Below the pieces are notes generated by a model, which made no database searches, was not told where the DNA came from, and worked only from the letters and a program-made list of their open reading frames with translations. Made by a program: the position numbers and the translations under genes. A DNA stretch of 64,000 nt from Isoetes taiwanensis. Lineage: Eukaryota > Streptophyta > Lycopodiopsida > Isoetales > Isoetaceae. The stretch covers positions 9,623,614 through 9,687,613 of the forward strand of contig JAJEKV010000034.1 in assembly GCA_021234155.1 (NCBI GenBank), in the 5' to 3' direction. Positions 59,171 through 64,000 of this stretch are shown here, piece by piece (positions within the stretch are counted from its first letter, which is position 1; every line of letters starts with the position of its first letter).

Positions 59171-59934
59171 CACACCACTGGGCTAACTTATTTTTATTGT
59201 TTTCCTTTTACTGATTTTTAATTGCTGTATTGTTTGGCAGGCTAAAGACGAATGTCAAGGGACATGGTGGTGGTCCGCGCTTAGTAAGCTGTTTTGAGCA
59301 TTTCCATATAGGTTATTACAGCGCAGACACCAAAAAAACCATGGCTCATTTCAATACGCAGAATGAAAAGACTCCTCCCTGCAATGCTTTTCAGTTCCCG
59401 GTTGTTTTGCAAAAGTTGAGAGACCCACAGAGACAAGGCGCTGTGGTGTCCTATTATCAGAAGCCACAACGGCTTATTAATAATTTAATACAGTGGTTTT
59501 CTCGCCCGTGCGACTGAATTTTGGATGCATTTTCTGGAACAGGCACCACAGCAGTTTGCGCCCTTAAGCAGGGGCGCAATGTTGTCTCCGTCGATATAGA
59601 CCCAGATAAAATAAGTTTCATCAGAACCAGGATAAGCTCCTGTGAATCCTTTCCTGATGAAAACGAGGAACTGGGAGCAAAGAATGGTGCTGGCGATGTT
59701 AAAGGCACTTATACAGAAATCCAGCCTCCACTTACGGGGAGAAAAGATGAGGAGGTGGAGTTTGTGGACCTGGAGCCTGTGGAGCCTGTGCCCGAGAAAC
59801 CGCCTGTACTAGTAGCATTGGAATCAGAAGCAGGCATCTCTGCTGTTGTTCCCTCGCGACAGATCCTAAGGGGGACGAGAGTCCTATTGACTGGGAAGAT
59901 CCACCTCCCGTATGATTTTATACAGAGAGGTTGA

Positions 59935-60344
59935 AATGTCTGCATATTATTTTCTGATTGTATAAGTGCCTCTAGTTTCATTGTAAACTATACGCTAAGA
60001 ATTGTAATACATATTTATTAATATTTTTAAACTGAAAGCTTTGTGTCTTCAACAATTCTTAATTAGAACAACTTTTTCTTGCTCCATGATTTCACACTCT
60101 TTGTCTTTTATATGTCTGATTTTGGTAGTACTTACATTAAGCGTGCAAAAAGACAAACTATATTTCCTTCTATTTTCAACAGTAAGAACTTACTGAGTTT
60201 TCAAAACTAGTGTTTCTCTCCTTAAAACAAGCACTTTTTTTTCTGCCCTCTTTTTAAAATGAAACAGCTTCAAAAATGTTACTTTTTTGTGGGGATTCCG
60301 AACGCTAAGTGCTCAACAATCTATTTTGCTCCCTATTTTGTCTG

Positions 60345-60376
<32 letters not shown>

Positions 60377-62711
60377 GCAAATAAGACAATTTTGTTGGCT
60401 GTGCAAATGTGCAACTGAGCAAGGCATGTTAGTCTTGTAGTTATTTCTAAGAAAATATCCATTAGGAGGCATAGCAGTGAAACCGGGTCATATACCATGG
60501 AGGCTTAAATATGGCCATTTCATTTATTACATTTGTTGCACATTTACCATTAAGAAATGTTGGAATGATGCAATTCTGTTAGGCATTAGCTTATAAGAGC
60601 TCTACATATAATCTTCAAGGGCTCAATTTTCAAGAATTGCAAGAACAAGGGTCCCATACGAATTTTAAATCTGCAAGGCTAAATATCCCATATTTTACAT
60701 TGCAAATATTAGGGCTTTTTGGGTTGCCCTAATATGCATGCTTGTGAGCGGCTACCTCTGAATGCCAGATATGGAAATACAAGATATGGAAATGCTTGGT
60801 TGTGGGAGCCGATAATCGAAAGCGCCTTAATTTGCTAAGCCCAGCTCCATATTTTCACATCTTCAGATGTAGAGCTAAGCAAGCTTGAACAGAATCTCGG
60901 CACCATTTAAAGATCTAAAAAGAAGATCCGATGGATTCAGCAGATGAATCTATAGCAGAGCTATATTTCAAAATGCCTGGAGCATGCCGTGAAGATCTGG
61001 GAATCACCAGTCCATGGATTGCCTTTTCTATCAGCGGGAAAATAATTCGTGGTCTTTGCCTTAGCCGGAAATAAGTTTGCCGGATCTACTGGATGATCTT
61101 TGCCTTAGCCGAAAATAAGTTTGCTTGGATTCTTTCCTGTGTATTTCGGCTTTGTTGCTTGAACTCTCAATCAGATGCTTTTCAAAGTAGAGGATTGCGC
61201 AAACGAGTATGAAAAAATCGTGGTGCATGCATGGAGCTTCGAAATAACCTGACTCTTCTGATCAGGTTTGAATATTGGTGATCTGATATTGTGTCCTGGT
61301 CTATCTTCAAAGCTTCAGATATTATTATGCTTTAAAATCCGAAATAGGGTGTACCATGATCTTATAATATATATTAGAGATTTACTGGGTATTTGCAGGT
61401 CTGTAAATAACAAGTACATACAGAAGAACTATTGGTATTTGAGCTCTTTGTTGTCTACATGTTAAGAAAAAGAGCATGATCCCAATAGTTCTGCAGATTA
61501 CTATGCTATTCCTTTTTAGGGATAAATTGTTTACTATATTTTGCTTGCTCCAATATGAATGCCTTGATCATAAACGTCTGGTCTAAATGGCATGGTTTAG
61601 AACTGTGATGTTTAAGCAACTACGGCTACATGGGTTTGCTTGAATGAAATAAATGGGCTGAGTTTCTAACTGCAGAAAGGTTTGTTAACATGGTTGCACA
61701 GATAGGCACCTTTGCGGTGTAAGCCTTATGCAGGATAACGATTCACTAGTTTGTGTTATCTGATTAATATCACAGACCTGTAAGTGCTAGGATGCTTGTA
61801 GCATGTCTATGCATCAATTATTTATAGCAGCCACTAATTTGTTCTTACGTGCTTGGATGCTTGTAGCACGTCTAGGCATATTATGTCTAAAGAAACAAGG
61901 TTTGTTGTTGAAGTTTAAAATGATAAAAATCTTATAATATATGCTATGAAATTGACTATGGTTATCAAGGTTGCCAGCTAGATTTGGGACTAAGAAATTA
62001 GTTCTCGTCTAATGGTAATGCTTGAGGCCAACTGGGAAATTTAAAATATCGTATTCCAGTTTCCTTTTCTTGTTAAATGTCACCTCAGGGCAAAAGGATA
62101 CAATTGGTGATCAGTGATAAACTGAGAGACCCAATGTACCTTTTGGCCCTTGCACATTTACCATTATCATGCTAATTGTGTATTGATTGGCTGCAGGTAC
62201 GGGTTCTCTCCTCCAATTGTCTCTATTTTGCTGTTAGAGTTGGCGTTAATGCGGAAATGGAATATCTGGATGGTAAAGAGATGGAATAAGCAACACTTTG
62301 ATAGTGACAGCAGTTCATCTGAATGACAAAAACAGAGCCAAAAAACTGGTTATTAATGTCAAATTTTGTTTTTGGAATGCTTTTGTATTTCTGAATTTCA
62401 AATATGAAATATGATAGAAGGTAATTTAGAGTTGAAGGCTCTATTTTCAGCTTTAAAAATCTGATGTGATACGTTGATAATAGTCTTAAAGATGGAATTC
62501 CTTTTTGGCTATGTCTTATTAAATATATTAGAGAGCATTTTTTGTCTCATAATGCACATGCTTCAATTTTTTTGTCAGTAATCAATGGTCTTCAAATTAC
62601 TTAGGCTTTGGAAAGAGAGGTACTAGTCTAGACTGGCTTGTTCAGTTTAGATAGTAGGATGATAATACTGCCAAGGGATTGACCGAGGTAGATGCTGATC
62701 TAGCGTATGCT

Positions 62712-62750
<39 letters not shown>

Positions 62751-64000
62751 CTTAAAATTTTGCCATTGCAAATAATAGGAAAATAGTGCCAATATGTCCT
62801 TAGATGACACCTTGCAAACTTTGGTGGCACATAAATTTTATGTCAAGGCAAAATGTTGATTATAAAGGATAATGTATGGTAATGATGTACACATTAAATA
62901 TGTGGTCTTCATTTGAAGGAGGAGATGCATGGCATGTTGGACACTTGGCAATATACTATAATGTGCTTTGCATGCATTGCTTTCTTACTTACCTTTTGGA
63001 AACATAAAGCACGTCATGAAGCTCCTCTTGATTATTTCAAGGATGCAAAGTTGTAAACTTTTGTGGTTATTTCAAGGCAAGGAGTACAAGTATACGACTT
63101 ATTCCACATGACTAATTTTGACATGCAAGCAAGGTAAGGCTACATTTAGGGTTTATTATTTTATTTACAAAAGGAATAACCCTAACTTTTAGGGTTTCGT
63201 ATAAGAAATTTGAGATGGAAGATGGCAGCTTATTGCCGACTTGCCGATTGCTCTAATTTTTCTTTATACAATCTAGTGCTTCGATGAATCTTGTCACCAT
63301 TCATCTGATAGATCCACTTCTGGACACTGATACCATTCATTCTTTTTCTAGAGATGCCAAGGATATTATATTGCTGTGCTTTCTTTAAACTGATTTCTGG
63401 CTGTAGAGCAAACGCCAAGAGATTTTACTTCATTCTGATATCATCTAGATATTTCTAGCTTCATTGGAGCTTACGTGTTAGAATGGATACATGAAGCTGA
63501 TGCACATCTTTAGAGATGAACATGGATGTTATCTTAAGCTACTGCCACAACATTAATGTATGCTGAATTCCTGGGACCAGGGCGTCTTCATTCCAGGTCG
63601 GTGTACATCTAGCATAGGCTCTAAACCGTTTTCTTCAATGTGCTGGTCTGGAGCAGCAGATATTAGAATGATAGAATATCAGATCTGGTATTTTGACATG
63701 CAATAATCTGGTCTGGCTTCAAGTATCAGAGATAAGCAGAACATGGTCTTTTATAAGAATAAGACAAGGTGTACTGATCCAATTGTTTAATAAAAGGATA
63801 CTCCTTCCATTTTTCATTTTTCATGTGATATCTGATTGACAGGGCAAAGGGTAACAAAGGTTGAACGGTTATACACCGAGAGGCTCCATTGTACCTTTTG
63901 GCCCTTGCATTTTTACCCAGATTATGGCTAATAATGTACTGGTTGGCTGCAGGTACCGGACCTCTCCCACTTTTGTCATTGCTTTGTTCTGTTTGGTTGG
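59935..64000. other. AT-rich spacer downstream of the methyltransferase gene
   Basis: No gene was recognised. (ATT)n is at 60354-60377 and a T run of about 37 at 62710-62746. CTTTGCCTTAGCCGGAAATA is partly repeated at 61056 and 61100. A direct repeat is listed separately. Poly(A)-signal-like AATAAA is not obvious near 59.95 kb. Plus-strand stretches bounded by GGCTGCAG and GTAAAG (62197-62272) resemble exons, but I cannot assign them. Confidence 0.4.
62075..62240 (+). repeat. Direct repeat, copy 1 (copy 2 at 63838-64000)
   Basis: Shared phrases in the same order: GGGCAAAAGG, TGTACCTTTTGGCCCTTGCA, GGTTGGCTGCAGGTAC with TCTCTCC following. The copies are about 1.76 kb apart and diverged. Copy 2 runs to the window edge, so total length is unknown. 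It may be a repeat end or a duplicated exon region. Confidence 0.65.

Larger units (their letters stand above)
43732..59934 (+). pseudogene. ParB-like domain + beta-class DNA methyltransferase fusion gene, interrupted
   Basis: Exons by GT-AG sites and frame: 43732-43739 (ATGGCCAC), 44433-44781, 44852 to 57708 with two 5.95-kb insertions removed, 58020-58255, 58324-58462, 58522-58964 and 59241-59934. Together they give about 940 codons. An acidic run and a basic PPTKKKSR (possible nuclear signal) precede a ParB/sulfiredoxin-like domain (HVSPLVVMVDRSQV ... TYYVLGGTHSYKARKEL ... VGLTHEEAKVIAVSHNLD). The methyltransferase part has LCIADIPYGFKIKD (motif IV) and, 200 residues later, ILDAFSGTGTTAVCALKQGR then VVSVDIDPDK (motifs I and II). 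That is the permuted order of beta-class N6-adenine/N4-cytosine methylases. Lesions: an 8-bp insertion near 45383, a frameshift in an A run near 58130 and an in-frame TGA at 59515 (probably an old Trp) just before motif I. The MTase identity is firm; the substrate is inference. Confidence 0.8.

Noticed and set aside
39200-60350. Terminal inverted repeats bounding the DUF7869-methyltransferase pair
   Set aside because: A weak match (AAAAGAGGGGCAATAAAA near 39430 versus the complement of CTGCCCTCTTTTT near 60245) is too short and AT-rich to trust.
1-64000. CRISPR array, tRNA or rRNA genes
   Set aside because: No regularly spaced unique-spacer repeats and no recognisable RNA gene sequence; the only tRNA-related match is the 12-base primer-binding site at 13975-13986.

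Overview
The window looks like nuclear DNA of a land plant with a large, transposon-rich genome. The evidence is a spliced plant-type wax ester synthase (WSD/DGAT) gene, plant-type LINEs with zf-RVT ends, degenerate Copia, Pogo and LTR pieces, MITEs, and long AT-rich spacers. Several elements here (an HUH Rep of Replitron type, a DUF7869 protein, a ParB-methyltransferase) make me lean to a fern or other seed-free plant over an angiosperm, but I cannot fix the lineage. No rRNA, tRNA, CRISPR or bacterial operon was seen.

Layout. 1-5 kb: a coiled-coil coding scrap, LINE fragments on both strands and a frameshifted Pogo transposase. 5.5-7 kb: an LTR-like segment with a MITE. 7.3-9.15 kb (minus): a decayed HUH-endonuclease gene with a HLHF motif and a GYCIKD motif. 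11.7-14.8 kb: Copia remains. 16.0-18.93 kb (minus): the one clearly intact host gene, a seven-exon WSD-type acyltransferase of 508 residues with an HHSLGDG active site; a GC-rich foldback and two MITEs lie just upstream. 19.7-26 kb: mostly AT-rich spacer with a duplicated repeat unit and a second copy of the 6.7-kb MITE. 26.2-33.75 kb: two LINEs head to tail, the second with ORF1, endonuclease, RT, zf-RVT and a poly(A) tail. 34-39.5 kb: spacer with weak exon candidates.

39.6-59.9 kb is the unusual region. A minus-strand DUF7869 gene (43306 to 39589) and a plus-strand gene (43732 to 59934) diverge from a shared 425-bp intergenic region. The plus-strand gene encodes a ParB/sulfiredoxin-like domain followed by a beta-class amino-methyltransferase: DIPYG motif first, DAFSGTGTT motif last, the order of bacterial and phage N6A/N4C DNA methylases. 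About thirty copies or variants of a 16-bp palindrome, GGTATAAATTTATACC, lie in the shared promoter and in the introns of the methyltransferase gene. I saw none elsewhere in the window. One intron carries them in a 344-bp inverted repeat. I infer that the pair is the coding part of a mobile or captured element carrying its own DNA methyltransferase. Both genes have a few breaks.

The methyltransferase gene is cut twice by 5.95-kb elements (45411-51367 and 51588-57533). Each has the layout A-long-B-A-short-B, the split-direct-repeat architecture known from PAT/Ngaro tyrosine-recombinase retroelements, but without a recognisable protein. In each case exact removal rejoins the ParB reading frame, and no convincing target-site duplication is seen. 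60-64 kb is AT-rich spacer with microsatellites and a direct repeat.
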